Part shown: one piece after another, positions 1 to 12,144 of the stretch | How positions within the stretch are numbered: position 1 is the stretch's first letter | Layout: every line of letters begins with the position of its first letter | Source: Vanilla planifolia | Taxonomy: Eukaryota > Streptophyta > Magnoliopsida > Asparagales > Orchidaceae | Assembly (NCBI GenBank): GCA_023846275.1 | Contig: CM043868.1 | Span: 7,273,653-7,337,652, forward strand | Length of the DNA stretch: 64,000 nt | Direction of reading: 5' to 3' | Translations under genes and position numbers: made by a program | The notes under the pieces: model-generated | The model's database searches: none | Seen by the model: the letters and a program-made list of their open reading frames with translations, nothing else | What the model was told of the DNA's origin: nothing

Positions 1-175
1 GCATTGGTTGAAGAATGGGAAGTGTTGGGAGAAAGGAGATGGTATTGGAAAAAATCATAATTTTTAACTAAGTAGATAAAGAGAGAAAAGGAAATGGAAA
101 GGAAAGAAAATGAGAAGAAATTTAATTAAGGAATTAAGATATTTTTGTAAAATATGTGTGAGCACAATGTCCACA
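1..175. other. AT-rich intergenic DNA, nothing recognised
   Basis: Purine-rich AT-rich DNA with no open frame of note and no repeat I can match elsewhere in the window. Confidence 0.5.
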
Positions 176-830
176 AAAAGGGAGTGAATTGTGAAAATTT
201 AATTTTAATTAAATTAAATTTAGTTTCAACACTTCAACTCAAGATAAAGATGTTAATATAATTTTTTGATTTGTTAATACAAAATCAAAATCAAACTTCA
301 ACAATTTTACTCAGATTGTTTCAAGTCAAACAAATTAATTTCACTACGAGAATCTCTTGTTAACCTTAATTTCTCCTCCAATAAGTTGGTTTTAGGAAAA
401 CATATTTAGCTTTGAAGAACTTTTATGTGAAGGAGCAAGTGAAGCAAAATATTTGAAACAAGTAAATCAAATAGAACAGACACACAATATTTTTAGGTGG
501 TTCAACAAAATATTTGCTTATATCTACCCCAGGTCAACTCGACCAAATTTTCATTAACAACAACAAGCTTTCACTATAGCCAATAATACAAAACCTTACA
601 AACCACTCCCTTTTTTATGACTAAATTGGAGTCATTTTCATAAACTATTCTCTTTTTTCTCATGATTAGGTAGAAGTTATCTCTCACAATACTACTCACT
701 TTTTACACATAACCAGGTAGAAGTCACCTCACTCAAAAGAGTATAATACAGCTTACATGGTTGTTACAATACTTATACAAAATAAAACAACAAAATCTTG
801 AAATCATTCAAAGAGGTAATAATATGACAT
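176..830 (+). repeat. Degraded copia-type LTR fragment
   Basis: The stretch opens with a G-run followed by GTGAATTGTG and an AATTTAATTTTAATT tract. This matches the start of the well-preserved Sirevirus LTR at 59.6 kb (GGGGGTGAATTGTGTA). Further along are AGGTGGTTCAAC, a clause like TCTACCCC, and pieces resembling TGGTTCGACTC and TCTACGTCCACC of that LTR, in the same order. It is strongly decayed and has no coding capacity. Both boundaries are uncertain. Confidence 0.4.
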
Positions 831-3648
831 AATGATTAAATACTATAGAAGAATGTTAACAAGTTAATATGTTAAACTTTAATATGATAGAAAAGTAAAT
901 AATGTAAGTAAAGCACTGAACACGATAATAGAACTAGTAAGATGACATCACAGTGAAAAATGAAACCCATAGCCCCATTTTCTTACTTTTAAATGATTTA
1001 ACTATTTATTGATTAGCTTAGTTTTCCTCAAAACAACTTTTATTTATATTAAGCAAAGAAATATGCACAAATCAAAAAGTTTTGATGGCTAAAATCTCAT
1101 TCACAAAATGGTTGAACTAGTTGTTATGCTCTTAGGATACTAACCATATTAATGTGATATCTAAATCATACAATGATGATATGCATCACACTCAGATCAC
1201 CTGGATGATACACTTATTTGGTTCATTTTTACATCTCTCAAAATATTGCACTTATATGATGAGTATATCATATTATATGAGGAGCTCACATTACTAAATA
1301 ATGATCATATCCATACAATAAGTAGATTATATTAATATTATACTAATCTGTTTAATAAATAACTATGTCCTTAAACCAAATGCTTGAATAAATATATATA
1401 TCATACTAGTATAAAATGACATCATATACTATGATAAAAATTTATCCAAAATTTATCCAAGTCTCAAACCAGACCTCACTATTCATGATTTTGTTAGATT
1501 GATCATACTTGTACAAACAATATAATGTACTAAGATGATAATGCATATTTCAATTGAATTAACTAAATTAAATTAAGATGATTGTGATATTATACAAATA
1601 TGACATGTTAAGCTCACTTTTAGCCTATGCCTTTAACTGTTAATACATATCATACTATTCATGCAAATATGAAGGTATTATTGCACTTAAACTACATTAC
1701 AAACTTTAGCACACACTTAATATCGCTTAGTCTGATCCCTATTCGATCCTTCATTGGTTGCATCATACTATATGAAATATGATATTATACTATTTGAAGC
1801 TCCAATATTATATACCTTAACATACACTTCTCAGGTAGCTCTTTAGAGTATTGGTATGATAAGAATATTATACAAGTATGAATATTATAAGTTTGCAAAT
1901 CTCTTAAGATTATACTTGACCAATACACTATCTGATGCTATATAATGTATATCATATTATATGATAATAAAATTATATAAATATAAAAAATGATGCATCA
2001 CTTAAATTATTTTTGTAAACTATAAAATTGATAAATTTAAAAATATGAAAATCTATGTAATTAAAGTTCATTCTTGCATATTTATACATATGTGAACATG
2101 TGTGAATCTCTCAATTTCAGTATGCATAAGTAATATAATACAATCATTTGTGTCATATCAATATTAAATAATTGGTTTAATAATGCTAACACAAGATAAA
2201 GTATAGATGATGAGATTCAGATAGGTAGCAGCTCCATTAAGAGTTAGAATAAGAGCTCCATGATTTGTGAGTTATGTTAAGCATGAGAAAAGTTACCAAT
2301 ATTTCTTAATATATCTTTATATGTGGATTGCTCTATGAAATATTTGATCAAGCTTTCTAATTAATTAATCTATATTTAATCTTGAGATGTATAATGAAAT
2401 TCACTTAAAGGAAATAATTAGTAATAAATAACTTTATGATTATATATTCATCAAACAAGTGTAATGTAACCAAGGGTTTAATAAATTTTATAATGCAAAT
2501 AAAGAAGGAAGAAAGATATTGAAGGGCAATTTTTATAAATATTTATGAATTTAAGGTGAGACCACTACAATTCAAGCTAGGAAGGCTTTCTAATATGTAT
2601 GCATATGATTAAAATAATATTGCTTGATGCACATTGACCTTAATAAACTTTAATTGAAAAAATTGGAAAATGATTGGATTGTATGATTGTACTACTATTA
2701 GATATTTAATCTTATGATGATTTGAGCATGATGATGCATTACAAGCTGATACTTAATTTTATTATATATAAGCATATTACAAAATCATATTATGGCTAAT
2801 AAAGAAAAATGAAATGTTATTTATAATTTGATTACTCTTACAAGTGAAAACAAAAAAGGAAAAGAGATAAGAATAATGGTTTGATTATAAAGAATATGTG
2901 ATTTTAAAAATATATAAATAGTGGTTGTTCAAAGTGGAATATCTTATTCTATTGCACGGGCCAAAAGTTGAGCTAATTGAATTATTATTAGAGTATATAT
3001 CACTTTGGAACATGTTTTAGAAATGGAATGCTAAAAGCTTTTGTCCTAAAGCTAAACTAAAAGAGAAAATAAAAATTATGAAAAATCCAAAAGAAAGAGA
3101 TTTTAAAGAAATTATATGATCTCTTCTAAAGGAAGACTTAATGAATTTAGAGAAAAGATAAAATTTATTTATATACATTTTATCTGTTACTTTATATGTT
3201 TTACTATGCGATCTTGACTTAGCATGCAAATGATCTCAAGTTGATTAATTTATATGCATTATAATATTTTCTTGCTAAACTAGTTATAGTTGGCTTAACA
3301 TATTTTATAGTTTAAGATTTTTAAGAACAGAACAAGTCTCCAAAAAAGATAGTAAAGGAGATAAATACTTCCACCACTTTGGTTATAGATATTTAGTCTT
3401 TTTAATTTGACTAGATATGAATGTGTGGTTTTATTTTTATTGCATTAATATTGCATAAATCATGTTTGAAGTAGGAAATGTATTAGTTTTATGAGACTTT
3501 AAAAATGGTTTTAAAAATGAGGAAAGATAAAAGAAGAAGAAGATGACTATGGCATCACTTGGCTAGGCAATTGATTATCATAACTAGTAGCATTTATTTA
3601 GAGTTAGAAAGAGAAATTAGAGACAAACAAAGAAGATATTAATGGGGT
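831..3648. other. AT-rich gene-free stretch
   Basis: About 2.8 kb of AT-rich DNA. From roughly 1130 to 2200 it is dense in short words such as CATATGAT, ATCATACTA and TATGATATTATAC. Similar wording occurs at 44.3-44.8 kb and 57.0-57.9 kb, so it is probably old LTR sequence. Open frames here are short and read like chance translation of AT-rich DNA. Confidence 0.4.
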
Positions 3649-3670
3649 AGAGAGAGAGAGAGAGAGAGAG
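3649..3670. repeat. (AG)11 microsatellite
   Basis: Eleven uninterrupted AG dinucleotides inside a purine-rich segment (about 3600-3720). Confidence 0.9.
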
Positions 3671-6082
3671 GAATAGAGAGATTAAGAGAAGAAAATTGAA
3701 GAAAAAAGAGAAGAAAAAATGATTTCATTATTGAAAGAGAGGACTAAATGAGCAAGGAGCCAAAGTTGAGAAGAGATGATAACAATAATGAAAAAATATA
3801 GGACATAGATATTGAAGTTAAAAAGGTAAAATGTTGCAAAGCGAAATAAACTTCTATTGTATTTAAAAAGTGAGAGTTAGTTTCTAAGGATTTCAATATT
3901 GGTTATGGTTTTAATTAGACTAATTTTATGAAGAATTTTTCAAAATAAAATTGAGTTTTAAAAGGTTGATTATGAATAGGCCACCATGGGAGAAATGAAC
4001 AAGCTTCTTGTGATTTGATCTGATAGTCTAATTGATTAAACAAGTTCATCCAATAAAGTCAGTTTGGTTGCGATACTGAAGACAACTAATTAGATAGTTT
4101 GATCAAATGAATCGAATAGTCTAATGGAATTACTAAGGGATAGGTATGATCATTTATACTAAAAAAATAGAATATTAATATGATAGTTAAAATAATAGTT
4201 AGATGTGAAAATAAATAAAGAGTATTTGTCACTTAAATTATAATCTAAGAAAAATATGTGCCACTTTATGACAACTTGATTTCAAATAATTAATAAAAAA
4301 GGAAAAATCTTAATTGGTAATTAACATATTTAAAGTTAATTTGATATATTAGCATTGTTTATGACATAATATAATTGTGAAAATGGTATGAAACTTGTCT
4401 TATACTATCCAGTGTGGTATTTTACTTATTTTTACATGAATTAGAGATAAAAACTCATTATGATTAATCATGCAAGCATGATTACTTATTGATTTTATAT
4501 AATGAGTTTTATGAAAAAAAAAGTGATTGATATTTAAAGAGAAATAAATATTAGGAAGTAAATTATTATTCAATATGGTTTTGCATTTATAAGATTTTTT
4601 AAATACAAATGAGTGAAATAATAAGTTCTCTTATATAATCATGTCTACTTTAGTTCAAGCTATTATACTTTTTGTACATGATTGGACAACATACCAATTT
4701 ATGATATTATAAGATTTTATACATCTATATAGTCAGCTAAGTATCAAAACAATGTACTTAGTATCATAGAAGGTTTTGTATAACAAGGTATAATATGTTA
4801 ATCAATAAGGAAATGAGACATACTTAATGAACTAAAAAATTAAAAGATTTCTTCTATATGACATATATATATATATATTTTTCATATATCATGTTTGTGG
4901 CATGTTCTTGAGTTGTGTTATACTAAAAGAAATATTGTATAGTAATATATTCTTCTAGATTTATCATATTAGTTAATAGTTGTTCCATTCTAAGATTATT
5001 ATTACTATTATGTTATCATTGGACATAACTTAGGAGTAATAAAGCTAAAAAGTAGTTATATTTTGAGACATAGTATAGTTTAATATTTGAAGTATATAAT
5101 TTACTTATAATCCTCATGAATAATTAATTATATTTTGTAATGTTCATGATTATTGTAACATCTTTTAGTTATATATTCTAATATAATTAGTTTATTTATA
5201 TTCATGATAAAATATTTAAAAAATAAGAAGTTTTAGATTTCTTTTACATAGTTTGAGTTAGTATAGATGTCTATGATTTGTTAAGAATCTTATTCACAAT
5301 GCGATCCCTGAAAGGGTATGTTAGCTTGGTATGCTTGGCTAAGGTATGCCAATAATATAATTCCCTTGATGTGTGTTATCCTATCTGTATATGTGGATGA
5401 CTAGAAATATGTATCATTTTTTAGAATTATTAATATTTTTATTGGTTCAATGTGTAGCAAACTTTTTCAACTCAAAAGCTAATATTAATATCATTCATGC
5501 AAAAGAGAAATACTTATCATATTATTCATTATCACATTAAAATAGCATTACATGTAATTTATATTAATTAAAATATTTTTTCTATAAAAAAGGATGTTTA
5601 ATTCAAAAAGGGACATGAATATAATCCAAATAAAGAGATATAGTTCAACTCCAAAACAAAAGTCCCTTGATAGTCATCTAATTGTGAGACTTAAGAACAA
5701 ACAAGGATAGTTATGATTCTTTATAATACTTTTATACTCATGCAAACCAAAACTAGTGAAAATTTTAAGAAACAATATTTATTTTTTTAATTAAATAGAA
5801 TTTTTATGATAAATTTTATCATCCTTATTTTATTTTTTGTTTTCATTATCTTCACACAATTTTTAAAGATTTTGGATGATGACTTATGCTTCTTGCATTT
5901 TTTTGGTCATTCTAATAAATTGATTTAGTTTATGAAATATTTGCAAGTTTTGGTGAATTTAAAAAAAATCAATTAAATATTTATGGTGATGTATGTTTTT
6001 ATTACTGTTTAGTTGAATGCATTCTTAAAATATTTTTTTATGCATAAAAAACTATTGTTTCTATGTTTTGTTGACAAAACCT
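3671..6082. other. AT-rich intergenic DNA upstream of the TMEM161-like gene
   Basis: No coding region recognised. Between 4000 and 4140 there are repeated GATCTGATAGTCTAATTG-like phrases. Similar phrases occur at 9.1-9.3 kb, 33.6-33.9 kb and 36.4-36.5 kb, and this style is seen in the body of the copia LTRs here. A short (AT)n lies near 4863-4877. GC content jumps abruptly near 6083, where gene-associated sequence begins. Confidence 0.4.
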
Positions 6083-6180
6083 TCTGTCTCTACGCCGACC
6101 GAACCTTCGCTCACATTCACACTACCCACAATCAGCTCATTTTCATCACTCTAGCCCCGTTGCCATAGGCGCCGGCGATC
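6083..6180 (+). promoter_or_regulatory. Probable 5' UTR / proximal leader of the TMEM161-like gene
   Basis: A sharp shift from AT-rich DNA to C-rich sequence containing CTCTACGCCGACCGAACC and GGCGCCGGCGATC directly before the ATG. A C-rich leader of this kind is common in plant genes. I see no convincing TATA box, and the transcription start cannot be placed. Confidence 0.35.
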
Positions 6181-7410
6181 ATGCTTGGCTCCGGCGTCTT
6201 CTTCCACACCGCCATCTCCATTGCCGCTATCCTATTCGCCTTCTTCTTTAATCTTCCCGTTCTCACACTCCAAGGTCTCTACACCTACATTCATCCCGAT
6301 TCTCTCCCAGCCGACGGCCCCAAAGCCCTCCTTCGCCGACCGGGCGACTCCTCTAACTCCCTATCCGATCCCAGGCGCCGTCCCCTATCCAAGTACTCGC
6401 AATTCTCCTTCGATGAATCCAAAGCACAGCTCTTTCGCATCCGCCTGGCCGAAAATCTCCTACCGACCCGCCTCTTCTTCCCATCGTACCGCTCTGCCTT
6501 CTTCTCATCCTTCGTTTCTCTCTCCAACCTTGCTCTGTGCATCCTTCTACCCCTATCCGATACGTCCTCCTTTCCTGCCATCCCCTTCTCCATTGTTCTT
6601 ATCTCTGTCGTGCATCTCCTCATCTCCCTCTTCAATCTCTTTCTTGAGTGCTCCGCTTCACGACAATCGGAACGCCACATCAGCCACATCTCTGCTATCA
6701 TTGGCTTCCTATTCTTGCTCTTCATTTTCCCGAAGTTCTCGCCTGCCATGTTCGATTTCCGAATTCCTGAAACCGTTTTTCCTATAGTGGCAACCATTGC
6801 GGGCTTCATTAGTGGGATCCTCTTTATGCCCGCGTCGCGAGCTGCTCGTGCTTTTTGGCTTGGCACCGATCAACTACGCTGGAATCTCTCTATAGTCTCA
6901 TGCGGAACATTTTACCGAGTACTCCTATTCACTTCTGTACTCTCGAGCTTGTTCTCCTCGCTGCTTTGGTGCAAACCGTTAGCTTTATTGGTTGGAGATT
7001 GGAAAGTTTGCACTTTGGCGATTGCTGCTACCACACAATTACTGGTGTTCCGCCCCAACGTTCAGATGTACCTGAATGAGTCAGTGCTGTGCTGGTACCA
7101 GCGGCTTCATTCTAGTAGAGTACCAGATTTGGATTATGGTCGTGCAAAGGTATTCTTACATAACCATTATGTTTGTCTGGCTGTGGTTCAGTTTTTTGCA
7201 CCGCCATTGCTGGTATTGCTGCTTGTTGGGTTGTCTCAGATGAGGGGTAATTTTTTTGCCGGTATTCCACTTGTCAATATACTAATGGATCGCTCAGATG
7301 TTGTAAAGGAAATAGCTTTGTTTATGGCCTGGTGGATAATGTTTGTTAGGTCTATTTTTATTATGCTTATCTTAGCGCTTTATAGGTGTGGTTTTGCATT
7401 TGTTTCATGA
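6181..7410 (+). CDS. TMEM161-family multi-pass membrane protein
   Basis: This 409-residue protein is encoded in one uninterrupted frame. I assign it to the TMEM161A/B family from three matches of order and wording. The first is a hydrophobic block followed by LWCKPLA (about 262-268; animal proteins have LWTKPIA). The second is RPNVQMYL (291-298; RPHLQAYL in animals). The third is a C-terminal pair of membrane segments with VVQFFAPPLLVLLL (335-348) and AWWIMF (383-388). Likely membrane segments lie near 6-28, 104-125, 132-155, 169-187, 199-217, 245-261, 275-291, 328-350 and 375-403. Residues 40-95 are polar and basic, probably a loop. The length is slightly below animal members (about 480). 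The ATG follows the C-rich leader directly. The molecular role of plant members is not known to me. The first half is GC-rich and the second half AT-rich. No intron is evident, but an extra 3' exon cannot be excluded. Confidence 0.85.
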   Translation: MLGSGVFFHTAISIAAILFAFFFNLPVLTLQGLYTYIHPDSLPADGPKALLRRPGDSSNSLSDPRRRPLSKYSQFSFDESKAQLFRIRLAENLLPTRLFFPSYRSAFFSSFVSLSNLALCILLPLSDTSSFPAIPFSIVLISVVHLLISLFNLFLECSASRQSERHISHISAIIGFLFLLFIFPKFSPAMFDFRIPETVFPIVATIAGFISGILFMPASRAARAFWLGTDQLRWNLSIVSCGTFYRVLLFTSVLSSLFSSLLWCKPLALLVGDWKVCTLAIAATTQLLVFRPNVQMYLNESVLCWYQRLHSSRVPDLDYGRAKVFLHNHYVCLAVVQFFAPPLLVLLLVGLSQMRGNFFAGIPLVNILMDRSDVVKEIALFMAWWIMFVRSIFIMLILALYRCGFAFVS

Positions 7411-8880
7411 TTTATAAGCCAGTGATTGCTGACATTTACTGAAGAACATTTTTTTTTTCATTCATTGTACTACGTGATGTTAACTACATTATTCTACATG
7501 TTTGAGAAATGAATTCTGATTGATACATGTACTTTTTTTGTGATGATGTTGTTCAGTTTGATATTGTATTATTTTGTTTCTTCTACATTTTTTATCACTC
7601 AAGATTGAAGTAAAGATTTTGTTGATGATGCCAAATACAGATACGCCTCCATGACCTTTGGACACCTGATCCGTCCACCTGTGAGTGGTCTTGTACTAAG
7701 TTCATCATAACCTTGCACTAAAGCATAAACAAGTTTCTAAAGAGAGCATGAAAGTAATTATAAGATGTTTTTTGGGTTAATGGGTTGTAATAGGTAATTA
7801 ATGAGAGATATGATGTTTCTATTTTGTTTGAAATGGTAATTATCCCTTTCTTTGGAGTTATCTCATTGTTTTTTATATTTTTCATATTTATCTAGCTCGT
7901 TTTTTAAGTTGAAGGGTTATTTTAATCCCTTTATTGTATTTAGGATTGTAACTTTGAACATATTTAATATCTTTTGAAGATGAATGAAAGGTTGGTCTTA
8001 GATTCCATTTTTTAGAAACCTATCAAGTTTGGCTTTATTGTATGGATGTGCAAGAAAGTTCTCCTGAGTTGACATAGATTAGCCTTTACTTTCCTTTTTT
8101 TTGGATAAAAGCCTTCCATTGTCAACCTTAATACTAGTCATGAAGAAATAGTGATTTTTGTTGGTTAAATACTAAGTTTACCCAACTATCTCAAGGATTT
8201 AAATTGCTCATGCAATTTGACTAAGGAGGATGTTGGTTAGAATAGGATAAGATTTTTCCTTAATAAGAATGACTCACTAAAATGCATGTTTGACCCATTG
8301 AAGAAAATTCGTGCTTCAATGAAAATAAGAATTATCTATACATGGGAGGAATGCTTAGGGAGAGGTGTATTTATATTATAGGATCTTAGTTTTCAAAGAT
8401 ATGAGGGATTAGATGACAGAGGAATGTGAACAAGATGTATGAACACACAAAGAGATGAAAGAAGCATAACATTACTTTTCAACTTTGTATAGGGGCCAAA
8501 ATAGAGTTTACACCCTCTTTGTGTGTCATTTATCCTATAGTATTTGAGATTCATGAGTTTTTTGTTGGTAATTTAATGATTGCAAAATTATGAATGCAAT
8601 TATTAGTGACTTATCTAGTAAATTTAGGTTGTATATCTCAAAATACATGTCTTCAATCATGTTGTCTCTACTTATGTGGAGACTTGGAAAAAGAGTTGTG
8701 TTCATTGAGGTAAGGGTTGAAGAGATTGCAATTTAAGATTTTTGCTTTTAGAATGTCAAAAAGTAACATGGTGAGATCATTTTTTGAGGCCTACAATTGC
8801 AATAGGCTCCTAATCAACAAGAACAAAAAAGTTTATGATGTTCTTAAAATAAAAAAAAAAAACAAAACTTAATTTTTTAA
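7411..8880. other. 3' flank of the TMEM161-like gene, then gene-free DNA
   Basis: This region presumably holds the 3' UTR first. No clear AATAAA lies close to the stop. A small GC-richer patch at about 7640-7695 (around ACGCCTCCATGACC) could be untranslated or intronic sequence of the same transcript. The rest is AT-rich with no recognisable protein fragments. Confidence 0.4.
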
Positions 8881-8899
8881 ACTAAGTACACAATTCTTA

Positions 8900-10131
8900 T
8901 ATCCACACCTTAAGTTATAGTATGCTAGCAAGTTAAAACTTGATTTTGGCATAAATGTCTATACTTTAAATTTTTTATGATTATATATTTTTAATATCCA
9001 AGTTATCAAACCACCTTATAGGGATCAAAATATGTAGTTAAATCATATCTTGTGCTATTTGATACATTATTAATGTTTTATGTTTCAAATTAGATCGGTC
9101 CATTAGGCACTTAGATTAGATAATCTAATGTTTAGATCAGATGGTTTGACAATTATTTGGATGGTCTGATGATTTTGATTTGATAAAACAAGATATTTCA
9201 AGCTTAGGAAATTCTGTCATACAATCTAATCATATGGATGGATAGTTCGATGAGTGCAATTGGATGGTCCTCCACGTGACCTATTTCAATTCAAAGTTTA
9301 TGTAATCAAATGGTATCTTAATTCAATCAGACTTCGATCTATTATTGTAAAGTGTGTGGTGAAGTTTTTTTTTATTACAATGCCTAAAATCAAACATTTT
9401 TTATTTTTGGCATCACCAAGAGGAAAGAATTAGAATTGAGGTTTCCTTAATTAATCTAAAACTATAAAAAATGGTTTTATTGTGAAGTCACAAGAAATTT
9501 AAATAATCAAGACTAAAAAATTAATTGTTATTCAAGATGTCTCATACTTAGGTTTAGATGTCATTGTGAACATTTTTGCACATTTCAAAACACTTAGTTT
9601 GCCTCATTTTACATGGCTTCTATTTTGATCATTAAGTTCTTGTAAGCATTAAATTTTATCATATTTTGTTATAATGTTTGTTCAAAGTTTTTTTTATTAA
9701 TTTGACATGTTTGAGTCAAATCACTATAGTTTGGTGGGATCTTTATTGGTTTTAGTAGTAGTCCCTTGTGAGAATTTTTATAAGACCTTTGGTTTGATGT
9801 GGAGTATTGCCTCCTTTGGGGCAATTTCTGTTGTAGGATTATTTTGAGTTTTGTGTGGGCCTTTTGAGTATCGTGTGTACGTTATTGTGGACTATTATTT
9901 ATAAAGGTTTTTTGTTTGTCTATGTTTGTAAAACCCAACCTTTCATGTTTGATGGTAGGTTTATGTTTTTTTTTTTGGAAGAATCACTTAAAAATTGTCA
10001 CATGTTTTTTTGTCTCTATTTATTTTTTTATGATTTTTTGCTTTTCCTTCTAGTTTTTGATTTGATTGTGAGTCAAAAGTCTTGTAATTCATGATTCAAC
10101 CCCCTTCTGTGTATGTTATTTTCTCTTCATA
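8900..10131 (+). repeat. Degraded copia 5' LTR (Sirevirus-like)
   Basis: The end is recognisable: ATTCAACCCCCTTCTGTG (about 10095-10113) corresponds to the minus-strand ATTCACCCCC...CTCTTGTG near the end of the LTR at 59.6 kb. It is followed at once by a primer-binding-site remnant. The body carries repeated GGATGGTCTGATG-type phrases (9100-9260) and a segment around 9780-9850 with GTGGAGTATTGCCTCC. The 5' boundary is a guess. Confidence 0.45.
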
Positions 10132-10150
10132 TGGCACAAGAGTGGGTCTC
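10132..10150 (+). other. Degraded primer-binding site
   Basis: TGGCACAAGAGTGGGTCTC resembles the plant initiator-tRNA-Met primer-binding site TGGTATCAGAGC with a GGGTCTC continuation. It sits directly after a recognisable LTR end. Confidence 0.45.
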
Positions 10151-10342
10151 CACTCAAAAAGAATAACATCTTGGAGGTAGATCTTAGTGGTGGCATTATT
10201 GGGTGGTTGTCACATTAGCATATTCTATCATGTACCCACTATTGTTCTTAAGAGAATTATTACTTTTTGGAAAGAGCACATGGAAAGCTTTTATCAAAGT
10301 GTTGATTGTTAGATAAGTTAGCTATTTGAAATCCCACATTCC

Positions 10343-10621
10343 ATGGATTATAGGACAATGTGTCAATCAGATGCTAAAAGCTTAAATATTCTAGCTCATA
10401 GTTACATAGATCTATATATGAAAATGTTTCTTCATAGATCGAATGTTGAATTGAGTTATGCATTTCATGAGATAGTCTCCTTACTCAAAGAGTTGAAAGC
10501 AAAATATTCTTCATTAAACAATCTACATAAAAAGAATAAATCTCTTTTGAAAGATGTCAATTTTGAGCATGAAAAATTAAAGCTTGAAAAAATCCATTCA
10601 TGTTTTCTTATATGTTTGTAA
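10343..10621 (+). pseudogene. Copia gag fragment (decayed)
   Basis: This is a 92-residue open stretch. It begins with a gag-like helical segment (about residues 14-45, with EIVSLLKELKAKYSSL at 43-58). It continues with a lysine/glutamate/leucine-rich coiled-coil-like part (KKNKSLLKDVNFEHEKLKLE). Such helical, charged sequence is common in the C-terminal half of Sirevirus gag. It lies about 200 bp after an LTR end and primer-binding site, as gag should. After the stop, 10640-10910 keeps similar wording in broken frames. No zinc knuckle survives. It could also be unrelated coiled-coil sequence, but the context favours gag. Confidence 0.45.
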
Positions 10622-11820
10622 ATTCTAAAATGAAAATTTGTAGAAAGATTGTAATAAGAATTCTTCTATTATTGATCCCTTGAGATTGGACATTGAACTA
10701 TATAAAAATGAAAATAGTTCTTTGAAAAAGAAGGTATGCATGCTCATGTGCCATGCTTGGAAAGGTTGTTCTAATTTAAATGAAGAAAAGTTGAACTATC
10801 CTCACATGTATGCTCTATGCTTTATTACATAGTCATGTGAGTTCTTTAGTTAAGAAGAATTATAGTCATTGACATGCATGTAGTGGCAAGGCCAACATTG
10901 GTACTTCAAATGATCATGCTCATCTTAAATGAGCTCAAGTTTGTTTAGATTCTTAGGCACAAGGCTTACGTAGTTGTGATGATGTGTTTCCATGCTAAGG
11001 ACTCATGGAGAAAAACTTTGGCATTATGAGCATAGTATTTCCTTGCTTAATAAGCTCAAAATGTTGAATTGAATGCAATGAAATTCCATTTCTTATGGAT
11101 TGGTTGTTAATTACTTTATGGCCCTTACCTTTTGTAAACCTAATTGATATATCTATTTTGATTATAATCTTTATTTGTAATTATAATTTAATTTTGAGAT
11201 TATATCTCATGATCTTATAGAGTTGCATATCATAAACTATTTTATTAAAAATTAATTATGGCTTGGTTAAAGTGACATCAAGCATAAAATGTTAAAAGAA
11301 AAGAATAGTGTAAGATTTCAAAATTATGACAAACCATTAATTACACATGTTTTTTAAGCTTTAAACTCTATCTAACCTAAGTTGTGCCAATTATTAACAG
11401 AGTACTTTTTGGCTTAGAGATGAATAAAAACTTAATCTTGTGACAAGTTGTCATGTAAATTAATTTGATCAACACTCTTAATAAAATGGCTAATCATTAT
11501 AATCAAGAAGTTAAGCTCTTATGTGCAATAGTTGAAAGATGTAGATATACTTGGAATAATGCAGTAGAAATAAGAAGTTTCTCTCTTTGAAGCTCATCCC
11601 GTAGCTATGAACTTTGTTTCACTGGTAAAACAATTTAGCAATTGATTCATTGACCCATTCTTCTTCAAAATTATTTCTTTTTATATAAATAAAAAAATAT
11701 TCAAATCAAGAAGTTCTAACAACTAAATTTTTATTTTTGAAACTATTGAACTAGGTGTTACTCATAATCCTGAACTGATCATATTATTTAATGTAAGGGA
11801 TCACACAAACATGATACATC
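10622..11820. other. Decayed copia interior grading into AT-rich DNA
   Basis: The first ~300 bp look like continued gag sequence with stops and frameshifts. Beyond about 10950 I recognise no protein motif and no repeat. Confidence 0.35.
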
Positions 11821-11823
11821 ATT

Positions 11824-12144
11824 AATTTTTTTATTCCTCTTTTATTATCCTCTTCCTTCTATTTATCCTACTTTCTTCTTTTGTTGTGATGATTGACAGC
11901 TATATAGGCAGTGTTGATAGAGTTAGGGTCTCTCAAGTAGTTCTCCCCTCAAGCTCTCTCTTACAATGCTTTCTCACTTGACTTCCTAAGATCTCTCTCA
12001 AGCTCTCATTATTTGTCTAATGCTCTCCCTTTCCTTAAGCTAGAACAAATGTTGGAGTTGGCCTCTTATCATCACTTATTACAACATTAGAGGCATATCA
12101 CTTTTGAACTAGTATCCAAATGATGTGCAATCTCGATGATGACC
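11824..12144 (+). repeat. Dispersed LTR-like repeat R1, copy 1
   Basis: This is collinear with 28798-29134 over about 320 bp, at roughly 80% by eye. Shared blocks include CCTCTTTTATTATCC, TTATTTGT(C/T)TAATGCTCTCCC and GTGCAATCTCGATGATGA. It ends in CA followed by TAGTTTCATTAAG. In the other copy the same place reads TGGTATCAAAGTC, a primer-binding-site match, so this is the 3' part of a retrotransposon LTR with a decayed site after it. Confidence 0.6.

Noticed and set aside
1130..2200. Satellite-like array from the dense CATATGAT/ATCATACT wording
   Set aside because: No fixed period could be found. It reads as AT-rich old LTR sequence.
6185..6787. 200-residue plus-strand frame overlapping the TMEM161-like gene
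   Set aside because: It is a +1-frame shadow of the GC-rich gene: Ser/Pro/Phe-rich, no motif, and ends where GC falls.
6291..6866. 191-residue antisense frame over the same gene
   Set aside because: Arg/Lys/Glu-rich translation typical of the antisense of a membrane-protein gene, with no independent support.
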